64,000 nucleotides of DNA from Nocardiopsis xinjiangensis YIM 90004. Its GTDB lineage: Bacteria > Actinomycetota > Actinomycetes > Streptosporangiales > Streptosporangiaceae. The notes below the pieces were generated by a model. The model was not told the DNA's origin. It did not search any database and worked only from the letters and a program-made list of their open reading frames with translations. Positions 18,471-26,420 of the stretch are shown piece after piece. The DNA is taken from contig NZ_ANBE01000033.1 in NCBI RefSeq assembly GCF_000341145.1, positions 1 to 64,000 on the forward strand, in the 5' to 3' direction. Numbering within the stretch: position 1 is the stretch's first letter; the number at the start of each line of letters is the position of its first letter. The position numbers were made by a program, and so were the translations under genes.

Positions 18471-18476
18471 ACCGGA

Positions 18477-19397
18477 TCAGCCCTCGCCCGAGCAGAGCTC
18501 TTCGGTGGTGGTCCCGTCGGGCAGATCGTTCTCGGTGAAGCCCCACTGCTCACCGAGCTCGAGCAGGCGGCCGCTCTCGGTGAACTCGGCGATGACGCGG
18601 TTGATCTCGTCGAGCATCTCGGTGTCGCCCTGGCGGAGGCACAGGCCGCCCCAGCCCTTCTCCTCGAACCCGTCCATGACGGGGAAGAAGGGCTCGGTGA
18701 CGTCGAACTCGTCCTCCTGGCCGCGCTCCTGCAGCAGGTAGTTGTGCGAGACCGCCAGCATGGAGACCGCGTCCACACGGCCGGCCTCGAGGTGCTCGAA
18801 CCCGGTGGTCTGGTCCGGGATGAGCTCCATCTGGTCCTCGGTCACACCGAAGTACTCGGCGTAGGTCTGCTCGACCGAGGCGTTGAGGACCGCGAGCCGG
18901 ATGTCGGGGTCGGCCGCGATGTCCTCGAAGGTCTGGATTCCGGTGGGGTTGCCGGACTCGACCAGGAAGGCCTCGGGCGAGGTCGCGGTCGGTTCGCTGA
19001 AAGCGACCTCCCCGCAGCGTTCGGGGGTGATGAACACACCGGCGGCGAGGATGTCGAACTGATTGTTCTGCAGACCCGGGATCAGACCGTCCCAGCTGGT
19101 GGCCGTGGCGACGATCTCCGGGATGCCCAGCTCCTCGAAGACCGCCTTGGCCACGGCAGGCGACTGTCCGGCGGGGTCACCCGCGTCGTCGACGAAGCCG
19201 AAAGGGATCTCGTTGGCCAGACCCACCCGGACGAAGCCCTGCTCACGCAGATCGTCCAAGGAGGCGCCTTCCTCGGCCCTGGAACAGGAGGCGAGGGCGG
19301 GGGCGAGCGCCGCGGTGGCCAGGCCCGCTCCTCCCAGACGGAAGGCGTCCCGGCGGCCCCAGGTTCCACGGCCTCTCACTCGAACCTTCTTCTTCAC
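18477..19397 (-). CDS. ehuB: Ectoine/hydroxyectoine-binding lipoprotein EhuB
   Basis: A solute-binding lipoprotein of 306 residues. A twin-arginine segment GRRDAFRLGG (residues 14-23) and a lipobox ALASC (Cys38) suggest Tat export and lipid anchoring. The ligand pocket is recognisable: Glu63 and Phe66 in ANEIPF, and Phe122 and Arg127 in GVFITPER. The spacings (3, 56 and 5 residues) match Glu21, Phe24, Phe80 and Arg85 that I recall for Sinorhizobium meliloti EhuB, where aromatic residues hold the ectoine ring. The gene starts with GTG at 19397 behind AGGAG and leads the ehuBCDA operon, directly downstream of ectABC. Uptake would recover leaked ectoine or scavenge it from outside. Confidence 0.93.
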   Translation of the reverse strand: MKKKVRVRGRGTWGRRDAFRLGGAGLATAALAPALASCSRAEEGASLDDLREQGFVRVGLANEIPFGFVDDAGDPAGQSPAVAKAVFEELGIPEIVATATSWDGLIPGLQNNQFDILAAGVFITPERCGEVAFSEPTATSPEAFLVESGNPTGIQTFEDIAADPDIRLAVLNASVEQTYAEYFGVTEDQMELIPDQTTGFEHLEAGRVDAVSMLAVSHNYLLQERGQEDEFDVTEPFFPVMDGFEEKGWGGLCLRQGDTEMLDEINRVIAEFTESGRLLELGEQWGFTENDLPDGTTTEELCSGEG

Positions 19398-19829
19398 GAC
19401 TGCTCCTCAGAATCACTCGCGGAAGCGGGCCGCCGCCCGGGCAGAACGGGACGGCAGCACCGCGTGTGCGGATGGTGGGACGCCTGTTATGGGCGAACCG
19501 CGGTGTGGCACCGGTGAATACCCGCCGCCGGGACAGGGCGCGGCAGGAGCGGTACGGGGTGTCTCTCCCCGGCCCCAAACCCCAGTAACGACCACCATTT
19601 GGTCTGTTATGCACTGGTTACGCGATTCCCACCATCGGGTGACAGGATCATTCTGCTACTCAGGGTGCTTTACCTGTGCATTGTGACCCTGTGTCCCTCC
19701 TCTTGTCACTCAGGGAAATATTTTCCCATTCGAACCATTCTCGAGCGCGGAATCATTATTTTCTGCAAAGGAGCGGTCACACGAGGATCACACTTCCGGA
19801 ATTTGAGCCGGAAACTCCGGAAACGACAA
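19398..19829. promoter_or_regulatory. AT-richer promoter region upstream of ehuB
   Basis: About 430 bases without a gene. The part from about 19590 to 19800 is visibly richer in A and T than anything around it, as expected for a regulated promoter region of the leftward ehu operon. It holds the dyad at 19713-19727. I could not place a single convincing -35/-10 pair. Confidence 0.55.
19713..19727. promoter_or_regulatory. Candidate operator dyad GGGAAA-TAT-TTTCCC
   Basis: A 15-base dyad with perfect 6-base arms and a 3-base centre sits in the AT-rich part of the region upstream of ehuB, about 315 bases from its start codon. It has the form of a regulator-binding site. The regulator is not identified; ectoine regulons elsewhere use GntR- or MarR-type repressors, and none is encoded next to it. 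Confidence 0.4.
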
Positions 19830-19862
19830 GAGCGGGGCCGAGAGACTCTCTCGGCCCCGCTC
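19830..19862 (-). terminator. Terminator of the ectABC operon
   Basis: A 15-bp perfect stem (GAGCGGGGCCGAGAG at 19830-19844 with 19848-19862) has a 3-base loop, 47 bases after the ectC stop codon. It separates ectABC from ehuBCDA and implies that the importer has its own promoter. Confidence 0.85.
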
Positions 19863-19908
19863 CGAAGCAGTGCGCGCGTCGGGCGCGTGCCCGACAAGGA
19901 GGGATGTC

Positions 19909-20304
19909 CTACACGTCGTCCTCGACGACCAGCGGGTAGACACCGTTCTCGTCGTGGACCTCACGACCGGTCACCGGCGGGTTGAACACGCACAGGACAC
20001 GGAAGTCGGTCTTGGGCCGGACGGTGTGGTGCTCGTGGCCGTCGAGCAGGTAGAGCGTGCCCGGGGTGATGATGTGCTTCTCCCCGGTCTCCTCGTTGGT
20101 CAGCTCGGCCTCACCCTCGATGCAGTGCACGAGCTCGATGTGGTTGGCGTACCAGAACTTCGACTCGGTGCCCGCGTACAGGACGGTCTCGTGGAAGGAG
20201 AAGCCGACCTTGTCCTTGGCCAGGACGATCCGACGGCTGCGCCAGTTCTCCGTCTTGATGTCGGCGTCGGTGTCGTTGACCTCGTCCATGCTGCGAACGA
20301 TCAC
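19909..20304 (-). CDS. ectC: L-ectoine synthase EctC
   Basis: The 131-residue cupin that cyclises N-gamma-acetyl-L-2,4-diaminobutyrate to ectoine with loss of water. The cupin core shows [12 protein letters not shown] and [16 protein letters not shown], which supply the metal ligands of the family, and [19 protein letters not shown] closes the active site. The GTG at 20304 is the start: it is followed by the conserved [12 protein letters not shown] and preceded by GAGGAG at seven bases. The length is normal. It is the last gene of ectABC, separated from ectB by an unusually long 229-base gap. Confidence 0.96.
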   Translation of the reverse strand: MIVRSMDEVNDTDADIKTENWRSRRIVLAKDKVGFSFHETVLYAGTESKFWYANHIELVHCIEGEAELTNEETGEKHIITPGTLYLLDGHEHHTVRPKTDFRVLCVFNPPVTGREVHDENGVYPLVVEDDV

Positions 20305-20533
20305 TGGTGACTCCTCAATCGCGCTGCTGCGCCTCTTGGTGGTGGACGACACGGTGCGGGGCCGGCCGGGGTCCTGGCTCCAGGATCCTCCGACCGGCCC
20401 CGCTCCGTCAGTAGAAGTGGCGGCCATCCGGGAAAAATTCCCGTGGCCCCACACCGGCCGGGTCACGGCCCACGGTGTTCCCCGCCCCTCGGACCGGGCC
20501 GGCCCCGGGGGCGGGGAGCACCCGAGGCAGGCT
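20305..20533 (-). other. ectB-ectC intergenic spacer with hairpins
   Basis: The spacer holds a large GC stem (GGGGCCGG near 20356 pairing with CCGGCCCC near 20394) and a small dyad CGGGAA-AAA-TTCCCG at 20429-20443. In many ect operons ectB and ectC are close together. Here a processing site, an attenuator or a separate ectC promoter could be present. I cannot tell which from sequence. Confidence 0.45.
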
Positions 20534-21799
20534 CTAGGAAGTCCGGCTCTGCTTGACCGCGGCCCGGGCGGAGTCGGCGATGATGTCGAGGCCCGTGGTG
20601 AGCTCCTCGTCCGTCGCGGTCAGCGGCGGGAGCAGCTTGAGGACCTCGTCATCGGGCCCGGAGGTCTCCAGCAGCAGACCGCGCTCGAAGGCCTCGGCGG
20701 CGACGCTGTTGGCGAGGTCGGCCTGCTCGAAGGCCAGACCGCGAGCCATACCGCGGCCACGCACGTGAGCGCCGGTCTCGGGGTGCTCGGCGGCGACCTC
20801 CTGGAGACGGCCGGCGATCAGCTCGCCCTTGGCCTTGGTGGCCTCGGCGAAGGAGTCGTCGCTCCAGAAGCGTCGCAGGGACTCGCTGCCGGTCACCATC
20901 GCGGGGTTGAAGCCACGGAAGGTGCCGTTGTGCTCGCCGGGACCCCACACGTCGTGCTCGCGCTTGAACAGCGTGAGCGCCATCGGAAGGCCGTAGCCGC
21001 TGATGGACTTGGAGAGCGTGACGATGTCGGGAACGATGCCGGCCTCTTCGAAGGAGAAGAAGTCGCCGGTACGGCCGCAGCCCATCTGGATGTCGTCGGC
21101 GATCAGCAGGATGCCGTACTCCTTGCACAGATCGGCGAGCCCGCGCAGCCACTCGGCGCTGGCGGCGTTGATGCCGCCCTCGCCCTGGACGGTCTCGACG
21201 ATGACGGCGGCGGGGGCGTCCAGGCCCGAGCCGCTGTCCTCCAGGAGAGTACGCAGCCAGAGGAAGTCCGGGGTCTGCCCGTCGAGGTAGTTGTCGAAGG
21301 GCATCGTGGCGACATGGTCGAGCGGGACACCCGCGCCGCCACGCTTCATGGAGTTACCGGTCACGGCCAGGGCGCCCAGGGTCATGCCGTGGAAGCCGTT
21401 GGTGAAGTTGATGATCGTCTGGCGACCGGTGATCTTGCGGGCCAGCTTCAGCGCGGCCTCGACGGCGTTGTTGCCCGCCGGGCCGGGGAACTGGACCTTG
21501 TAGTCGAGGCCCCTCGGTTTGAGGATGACGTCCTCGAAGGTTTTCAAGAACTCGCGTTTGGACGCGCTGTACGCGTCCAGGCTGTGCACGATCTTGTCGT
21601 CGGTGAGGTAGTCGATAAGCTTGCTCTTCAGCTCCGGGTCGTTGTGCCCGTAGTTGAGGGAGCCGGCCCCGGCGAAGAAGTCCAGGTAAGGCTTGCCGCT
21701 CTCGTCATAGACGTGGCTTCCGAGGGCCTTGTCGAAAACGACAGGCCAGCTACGGCAGTATCCGCGGACTTCGGACTCGAGGCGCTGGAAGGTCTCCAT
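20534..21799 (-). CDS. ectB: Diaminobutyrate--2-oxoglutarate transaminase EctB
   Basis: A PLP-dependent class III aminotransferase of 421 residues that makes L-2,4-diaminobutyrate from aspartate semialdehyde, the first step of ectoine synthesis. The start [19 protein letters not shown] is typical of EctB. The [15 protein letters not shown] segment, [18 protein letters not shown], the cofactor Asp in [15 protein letters not shown] and the PLP lysine in [13 protein letters not shown] are all present. The ATG at 21799 has AAGGAAC upstream. It lies between ectA and ectC on the minus strand. Confidence 0.96.
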   Translation of the reverse strand: METFQRLESEVRGYCRSWPVVFDKALGSHVYDESGKPYLDFFAGAGSLNYGHNDPELKSKLIDYLTDDKIVHSLDAYSASKREFLKTFEDVILKPRGLDYKVQFPGPAGNNAVEAALKLARKITGRQTIINFTNGFHGMTLGALAVTGNSMKRGGAGVPLDHVATMPFDNYLDGQTPDFLWLRTLLEDSGSGLDAPAAVIVETVQGEGGINAASAEWLRGLADLCKEYGILLIADDIQMGCGRTGDFFSFEEAGIVPDIVTLSKSISGYGLPMALTLFKREHDVWGPGEHNGTFRGFNPAMVTGSESLRRFWSDDSFAEATKAKGELIAGRLQEVAAEHPETGAHVRGRGMARGLAFEQADLANSVAAEAFERGLLLETSGPDDEVLKLLPPLTATDEELTTGLDIIADSARAAVKQSRTS

Positions 21800-21891
21800 C
21801 GTGTGTTCCTTGGTTCCTTTCCCCAAGTTCGTGGGCTCATGGCTTGGACGACGGGGCGGTACAGGATCGGTCGATCCGGTGCGGATGGTCG

Positions 21892-22488
21892 TCACGCTTC
21901 TTGACTCGGCCGGGCCCCGAGGGGTCCGATACGGACGAGGTCCTCCGGCTCGTGCGGAGTGCCGTCCTTCGGGAAGTGCTCCTCCCCGAAGAGCGGGCTC
22001 CATACGGCCTCGGCCCCCCTGTCCCTGGCGAAGGAACCGAACAGCGCCCGGGAGGCCGAGTTGTCCGGAGTCACGGTCGCTTCGAGATAGCGCAGGCCCT
22101 GGTCGGCGATCGCGTCGCCGATGAAGTCGAGCATCCGGCGGGCCAGCCGCTGTCCGCGGTACGCGGAGTCCACGGCGACCTGCCAGAGGAAATACGTGTC
22201 CGGGCTGTCGGGACGCACGAATCCGGTGACGTAGGCGGCCACCCGGCCCTCGTCGTCGCGGGCGACGACGCTGGAACGGGAGAAGTCCCGGCACCAGAGC
22301 GTGTAGGAGTACGGGGAGTTGACGTCCATTCCCGTCTCGCCCGCCAGCCGCCACATGTGCGGCCCGTCCCCCGGGGACGGGTGCGACAAGCGCACGGCCC
22401 CCAGGCCCGCGGCCCCTGTGGCCTCAGAGCCCGTGGCCCCGTCGTCGGTCCGGTCGCGTGCTTGGAGGTCAGTTCGTTGATGTGGCAC
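21892..22488 (-). CDS. ectA: L-2,4-diaminobutyric acid acetyltransferase EctA
   Basis: A GNAT acetyltransferase of 198 residues, transferring acetyl from acetyl-CoA to the gamma-amino group of diaminobutyrate. The EctA hallmark [16 protein letters not shown] appears near residue 55, followed by the CoA-binding strand-loop [20 protein letters not shown] and [19 protein letters not shown]. The start is uncertain: the GTG at 22488 gives a usual total length but has no clear SD. The first 30 residues (rich in Ala, Thr and Gly) are not conserved. It is the first gene of ectABC. Confidence 0.94.
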   Translation of the reverse strand: MPHQRTDLQARDRTDDGATGSEATGAAGLGAVRLSHPSPGDGPHMWRLAGETGMDVNSPYSYTLWCRDFSRSSVVARDDEGRVAAYVTGFVRPDSPDTYFLWQVAVDSAYRGQRLARRMLDFIGDAIADQGLRYLEATVTPDNSASRALFGSFARDRGAEAVWSPLFGEEHFPKDGTPHEPEDLVRIGPLGARPSQEA

Positions 22489-22545
22489 GTCGATCGAACT
22501 TAGCCAACGATTACCGAGTAGGTTTCAGACCGCGCGTTCGGAGAT

Positions 22546-22570
22546 GTTTGGCCACTTCAGAAACGGGTAT
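22546..22570 (+). promoter_or_regulatory. Candidate SigB/SigH-type promoter
   Basis: GTTT at 22546-22549, a 15-base spacer, and GGGTAT at 22565-22570 match the consensus reported for stress sigma factors of the Streptomyces SigB family. It points right, away from ectA, and there is no obvious gene within 590 bases. It could drive whiB through a long leader, an antisense or small RNA, or be a chance match. Confidence 0.4.
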
Positions 22571-23016
22571 GGCTAGTCTATTTGGCAGCTTTCCGGGTTC
22601 ACCCTCGGCACTCGGGGCCCGCCGGGGCGGAGGGGCGACGGTGCGCTCCTTCCCTTGCCCACCAGGGACTCTCGGGTTTCACGCCGGGCCCGCACGCCCC
22701 GCTCCCGGCACAGAGCGTCACGGCTCGACAGCGCGCGCCACGGTCAAACATAGGGCCTCGAGGAGACAGTTCAGGCGTGCATTAAGTCACATCAATACGG
22801 TGGGAACCTGGGGACATAACACCCCGAGGACTTGAAGCGTACATCACACAGAGGTAACAGCGCAGGGGTTCGGCGCACGAAACCCCCCACCACCAGGGGC
22901 CTTCCATCTCTCGCGCCCCTCCCGGCGCGCGGCGACCCCGCCTCTTCCCCTGAGGGTCATGCCACTCGGCCCGGCGCCACAGGTCCTTGCCCTCACGCCG
23001 ACTTTCGAGCAGACTT

Positions 23017-23045
23017 CATGTAGTACGACCCCATGTAGTACTACA
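23017..23045. promoter_or_regulatory. Tandem operator-like repeats upstream of whiB
   Basis: The 10-mer CATGTAGTAC occurs at 23017-23026 and again at 23032-23041, a spacing of 15 bases. The second copy is part of a perfect 12-base palindrome TGTAGTACTACA at 23034-23045. The repeats lie about 115 bases before the whiB start and look like adjacent regulator-binding sites. The regulator is unknown. Confidence 0.45.
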
Positions 23046-23160
23046 ATTGGTCGCAACGCTGCGGAGGTCCTGGGGCCTCCCGGCGACCACAACTCTTCTC
23101 TGCGCCCACCGTGGATCCCCGGCACGGGCCAGGATCAGCACGACGGATCGGAGGCGTCCC

Positions 23161-23424
23161 ATGAACCGCCTGTACCACGACAGCGAGGACTGGGTCGCAC
23201 AGGGCAATTGCCGCTCCTACGACCCCGAGATCTTCTTTCCCGTCAGCACCACCGGAATCGGTCAGGCCGACACCGAACAGGCCGTCGCCGTCTGCCGCAG
23301 CTGTACTGTTCGCCAAGAGTGCCTGCGGTGGGCCCTGCGAGCCGGAGAGGCGCACGGCGTCTGGGGTGGTACCACCCCCGAGGAACGCCGCTACATGCGG
23401 CTCGAGCTGGCTCCGGCGAGCTGA
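23161..23424 (+). CDS. WhiB-family transcriptional regulator
   Basis: An 87-residue iron-sulfur regulator found only in actinobacteria. Four cysteines (17, 45, 48 and 54 in GNC, VCRSCTVRQEC) form the cluster site. The GVWGGTTPEERR turn and C-terminal basic residues contact DNA or sigma factor partners. The length and the spacing of the cysteines fit the short WhiB/WblE-type proteins, which act in sporulation or redox control. It starts with ATG at 23161, and a GGAGGCGTCCC ribosome site lies just upstream. The upstream region carries tandem palindromic repeats. Confidence 0.93.
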   Translation: MNRLYHDSEDWVAQGNCRSYDPEIFFPVSTTGIGQADTEQAVAVCRSCTVRQECLRWALRAGEAHGVWGGTTPEERRYMRLELAPAS

Positions 23425-23511
23425 CACGACGGCACGGGCCGCCGGGTGCGAAAACCACCCGGCGGCCCGCATTCACCGCCTGCACTGCCCTCGTCCCTCC
23501 TCCGAGGGCTC

Positions 23512-23540
23512 TTGCGGCAGCACAGGGCATTGCCTAGGTT
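23512..23540 (+). promoter_or_regulatory. Promoter for a leaderless membrane-protein gene
   Basis: TTGCGG at 23512-23517 and TAGGTT at 23535-23540 are separated by 17 bases. The GTG start codon of the next gene follows the -10 box by only 7 bases, so transcription should begin at or next to the start codon. Confidence 0.6.
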
Positions 23541-23547
23541 CGATCAC

Positions 23548-24153
23548 GTGCGACCCGCCCACGGCACACTCCACGCGCTGCGTACGGCTTTCCTCGCCGG
23601 CGCGTCCACAGGGCTCGCCTACGGCGGACACAACCTCTGGGCCCCCGACCCCGCCTCCACCGGCGGTTTCCTCGCCGCGACCGCTTTCCTGTTCCCCGTC
23701 CTGTTGTTCTTCACCCGCAGGATGCGCGGGATGGGCGACATCTTCGCGGTCCTGGCCGCCGCCCAGGTCGGCATCCACCTGATCCTGCAGGGCTCGGGAG
23801 GCCCCGACCACGAGCTCCTCCACCACGGCACCGACCACAGCGGCCACAGCGTGCTCGCGCACGTGCTGGGTTTCGCGCCGGGGATGCTGTTCGCCCACCT
23901 GTGGGCCGCCCTGCTGGCCGCCGCGCTGCTCGCACACGGGGAAGCCGCCCTGTGGGCCCTGGCCTCCCTGCTCACACGATGGCTGCCGCACGGTCCGGGT
24001 CCCCGGATCCCGGTCGTGCCCCGGCCCATCGCCCTTCCCCTCCCCCCGAACGCCCCTCTCTCCACGGTCGATCTCTCCACACACGGACCACGAGGGCCGC
24101 CCGCTCGGGCCTCCCGTGCCGAACCGGACCGCACCCCCGCGATCCGGCCGTGA
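23548..24153 (+). CDS. Integral membrane protein, His-rich, upstream of copC
   Basis: A 201-residue polytopic protein with about five hydrophobic segments and a His-rich loop (HHGTDHSGHSVLAH) between the third and fourth. The C-terminal 50 residues are polar and Pro-rich. I do not recognise a named family. It lies 21 bases upstream of the CopC-domain gene and is probably co-transcribed. The histidines and position suggest a role in metal (copper) handling, but that is inference. The GTG at 23548 was chosen because it sits at the expected transcription start of a clear promoter; a leaderless mRNA is likely. Confidence 0.7.
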   Translation: MRPAHGTLHALRTAFLAGASTGLAYGGHNLWAPDPASTGGFLAATAFLFPVLLFFTRRMRGMGDIFAVLAAAQVGIHLILQGSGGPDHELLHHGTDHSGHSVLAHVLGFAPGMLFAHLWAALLAAALLAHGEAALWALASLLTRWLPHGPGPRIPVVPRPIALPLPPNAPLSTVDLSTHGPRGPPARASRAEPDRTPAIRP

Positions 24154-24174
24154 ACCGAACCTGAGAGAAGGAAG

Positions 24175-24786
24175 ATGACCACCCAGAACCCCGCGGTCCG
24201 TACAGCCGCACTGGCCCTCGCCCCGTTCACCGCTGCCGCCCTCGCGCTGGCCCCCTCCCCCGCGCTGGCGCACGACGTGCTCACCGGCTCCACCCCCGAG
24301 GACGGCGAGACCCTGGAGGCCGCGCCCGAAGAGGTCGTACTGACCTTCAACAACGAGCCTCTGGAGACCGGGGACGGCAACGCCGTCTCCGTGACCGGGC
24401 CGGACGAGGAGACCACCTACGAGACCGGCGACCTGGTCTTCGACGGCAACGAGGTCAGCACCGAGCTCGAGCCCCTGGACCAGGCGGGCGACTACACCAT
24501 CGGCTTCCGCGTCGTCTCCTCCGACGGGCACCCGATCCAGGAGAGCCTGACCTTCACCGTCCCGGAGGAGGCCGTGGCCGACGCCGCACCCGAGGAAGAG
24601 CCGGAGGCCGGCGAGGACGCCCAGGAGGAGGACACCGGCGACGCCGCCGAGGACACCGCCACGGAGGAGGCCGCCGACGAGGGCGGGATCTCCGGCACGA
24701 CCGTCGGCATCATCGTCGCCGTCGCCGTCGTGGCGCTGGCCGCGGTCGTCCTGGTCGCCGTGCGCGTGCGCAAGAGCACGCAGTAG
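24175..24786 (+). CDS. CopC-domain copper resistance protein
   Basis: A membrane-anchored, secreted protein of 203 residues. A signal peptide ends at ALA-HDV, leaving His33 as the mature N-terminal residue. A free N-terminal His is the Cu(II) ligand of CopC proteins, and the second site (SSDGHPIQ) is also present. The CopC beta-sandwich covers residues 33-130, followed by a Glu/Asp-rich linker and one C-terminal transmembrane helix with a short basic tail (VRVRKSTQ). The ATG at 24175 has GAGAAGGAAG directly upstream. It probably binds copper on the outer face of the membrane, working with the membrane protein upstream. Confidence 0.9.
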   Translation: MTTQNPAVRTAALALAPFTAAALALAPSPALAHDVLTGSTPEDGETLEAAPEEVVLTFNNEPLETGDGNAVSVTGPDEETTYETGDLVFDGNEVSTELEPLDQAGDYTIGFRVVSSDGHPIQESLTFTVPEEAVADAAPEEEPEAGEDAQEEDTGDAAEDTATEEAADEGGISGTTVGIIVAVAVVALAAVVLVAVRVRKSTQ

Positions 24787-24810
24787 CGGCGCACCGGCCC
24801 TGAGGACACA

Positions 24811-24856
24811 GGAAGGCCCGGACCCCTTCGGCGGTTTCCAGGGGTCCGGGCCTTCC
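24811..24856. terminator. Bidirectional terminator between copC and PP2C gene
   Basis: A 16-bp perfect stem (GGAAGGCCCGGACCCC at 24811-24826 with 24841-24856) has a 14-base loop between two convergent genes. Confidence 0.85.
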
Positions 24857-24874
24857 GCATGCGCGGAGCCGCCG

Positions 24875-25636
24875 TCAGACGCGGCGCGCGAGCATGATGC
24901 TGATGTTGTCTTTGCCGCCGCCCTCCATGGCCGCCTGCCACAGGGCGTGCACGGCGGCCTCGTCGCTGCCGGCCTCGGCCATCATGCGCTCCATCTCATC
25001 GGTGGAGACCAGATCGGACAGGCCGTCGCTGCACATCAGCCAGGTGCTGGGGTCAGGGGCCTCGTCCCGGCCCACATGGGGGACCATCGTGCCGCCCGAG
25101 CTACCGCCCAGGGACTGCGTGATGAAGTTCGTGGTGACCGGACGCCCGTCCCCGGAAGGGGGCAGCGCCGGGGAGTCGTCCTCGCTGAGCTGGCGCAGCC
25201 GCCCACCCTCGACCCGGTAGGTGCGGGAGTCACCGACGTTGAACCAGAAGTTGCCGTCACCGTTGAGGAGCACACCCGCGACCGTGGTCCCCATGCCGGA
25301 GAACTCGGTGTGCTGTTTGGCGTGGTCCTTGATCTCCTCGTCGATGTTGCCGAGGATCTGGGCGACGTGGTCGGGGCCCTCCAGACGTGCCCCCACCTCG
25401 GCCATGCGGTGCACGGCGTGCTCGGAGGCGATCTCTCCGGCCGCTTGACCGCCGATGCCGTCGGCCACCGCGAGGATGACGGGCTCACCGACGGGGAGAA
25501 CGCACCGCACGGGCGAGGTCATGTTCGCGCCGGCGACGGTGAGAGCACCCATGACGACGGCGTCCTCGTTGGCAGGGCGGACCGCGCCCCGGTGCGTGAG
25601 GGCGGTGACAATGACTTCCCCACCAGCGACACCCAT
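24875..25636 (-). CDS. PP2C-family serine/threonine phosphatase
   Basis: A 253-residue soluble phosphatase of the PPM/PP2C type that reverses Hanks-type kinase phosphorylation. Metal-binding aspartates are visible in VRPANEDAV, AVADGIGGQAAGEIAS, LMCSDGLSD and GGGKDNISIML, in the standard order. No transmembrane segment is present, unlike PstP, so it acts in the cytosol. The ATG at 25636 was chosen for its excellent SD (GGAGGAAGGG) over an upstream in-frame start. No kinase gene lies beside it. It is divergent from the glycosyltransferase at 26421 across a long gap. Confidence 0.93.
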   Translation of the reverse strand: MGVAGGEVIVTALTHRGAVRPANEDAVVMGALTVAGANMTSPVRCVLPVGEPVILAVADGIGGQAAGEIASEHAVHRMAEVGARLEGPDHVAQILGNIDEEIKDHAKQHTEFSGMGTTVAGVLLNGDGNFWFNVGDSRTYRVEGGRLRQLSEDDSPALPPSGDGRPVTTNFITQSLGGSSGGTMVPHVGRDEAPDPSTWLMCSDGLSDLVSTDEMERMMAEAGSDEAAVHALWQAAMEGGGKDNISIMLARRV

Positions 25637-26001
25637 ACGCCCTTCCTCCGTTTCGTCGGCCGTGGCCGGTTGCCCGGCACGTGGTGCCGGACCATTGGTC
25701 GAGTCCCGTTCAACGTCTGGATTCTGCAACCGTACCGAGCTACCGGCGGAGTCGGTCAAAATCCGCGTACATCATGGCGGAAAACACCCGGATACGCAGT
25801 TCCCACCCAGTATTCCGCGCCCAGAAATGGGGCACCGGACACCGACCGGACGTCGCAGGTCCGTTCCGACAGTAACGGTGCGCGGGACCTCCTGGCAGAG
25901 GGCATCGGTCCTTGCGCCGGGTTCACCCTGGTTACAGGCCCGAATCGGATTACGGACAGTCCCGAAGCTGGGTTCGGGCCATGAGTGAGCCCGGTCTCAC
26001 G
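25637..26001. other. Gap upstream of PP2C gene
   Basis: About 365 bases without a supported gene. It should contain the leftward PP2C promoter. A small hairpin CCCGAA-GCTGGG-TTCGGG lies at 25961-25978, just before the rightward promoter at 26002. Confidence 0.5.
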
Positions 26002-26030
26002 TTGTCGCCCTCACGAACCTCTGGCAGAAT
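26002..26030 (+). promoter_or_regulatory. Vegetative-type promoter for glycosyltransferase leader
   Basis: TTGTCG at 26002-26007 and CAGAAT at 26025-26030 have 17-base spacing, a good match to the principal sigma consensus of actinobacteria. Transcription would start near 26037, giving a leader of about 384 bases before the GTG at 26421. Confidence 0.6.
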
Positions 26031-26048
26031 CGAAGCGTTGGGTGTCTA

Positions 26049-26201
26049 AGACGCAGACACACACGACCGGCCCGATCCGCACCGCCACGCGTGCGCCCGT
26101 AGGCCTCTCTTCGACGGTCGTTTGGTGTGATCCGAGTATGCGTCTGCCCTTCCCTCTTTCTTCCTCCTCCACGGAACCGCACGTGCGCCCTGCCCGCACG
26201 T
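26049..26201 (+). ncRNA. Structured leader RNA element upstream of glycosyltransferase
   Basis: A long nested hairpin can form just after the predicted transcription start. AGACGCA (26049-26055) pairs with 26139-26145, CACAC (26058-26062) pairs with 26125-26129, and ACGACCG (26063-26069) pairs with 26115-26121; a 45-base GC-rich apical region remains. An almost pure pyrimidine tract (about 26141-26170) follows, then a second hairpin ACGTGCG/CGCACGT (26181-26187 with 26195-26201). It could be a cis-regulatory leader or an independent small RNA. It matches no riboswitch class I can recall. Confidence 0.4.
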
Positions 26202-26420
26202 CTCACTCCGCCGTGCACACGCTCCCGCCCCCGCACGTACGCATGCACGGGCGCGCGGCGCCGTGTTCGCCCTCCCCGTGACCCTCGGCCGGTCCAGCCA
26301 CCGACGTTCCGGCCGAACACAGTCCGACCGCCCAGCGGACCCTGCCCCCCGCTCCGGGGTTCACTGGGCGGCCACCGATGCAGGACACCGACCCCAACCC
26401 GTGTCCAAGGAGCCATTCCA

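Larger units (their letters stand above)
22489..23160. other. Gap between ectA and whiB
   Basis: About 670 bases between divergent genes, AT-richer near 22490-22600 and 22740-22860. It should contain the ectABC promoter (leftward) and the whiB promoter (rightward). I see a rightward GTTT-N15-GGGTAT element and tandem TGTAGTAC repeats, listed separately. No protein-coding gene is supported. Confidence 0.55.

Noticed and set aside
16295-19397. Glutamate/glutamine ABC importer
   Set aside because: The ATPase and permeases alone would allow it, but the binding protein keeps the Glu/Phe/Phe/Arg spacing of EhuB and the operon follows ectABC.
20429-20443. CGGGAA-AAA-TTCCCG in the ectB-ectC gap as a second copy of the ehu dyad
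   Set aside because: The arms look alike but the GGG to CCC spacing is 7 instead of 9 bases, so the same protein is unlikely to read both.
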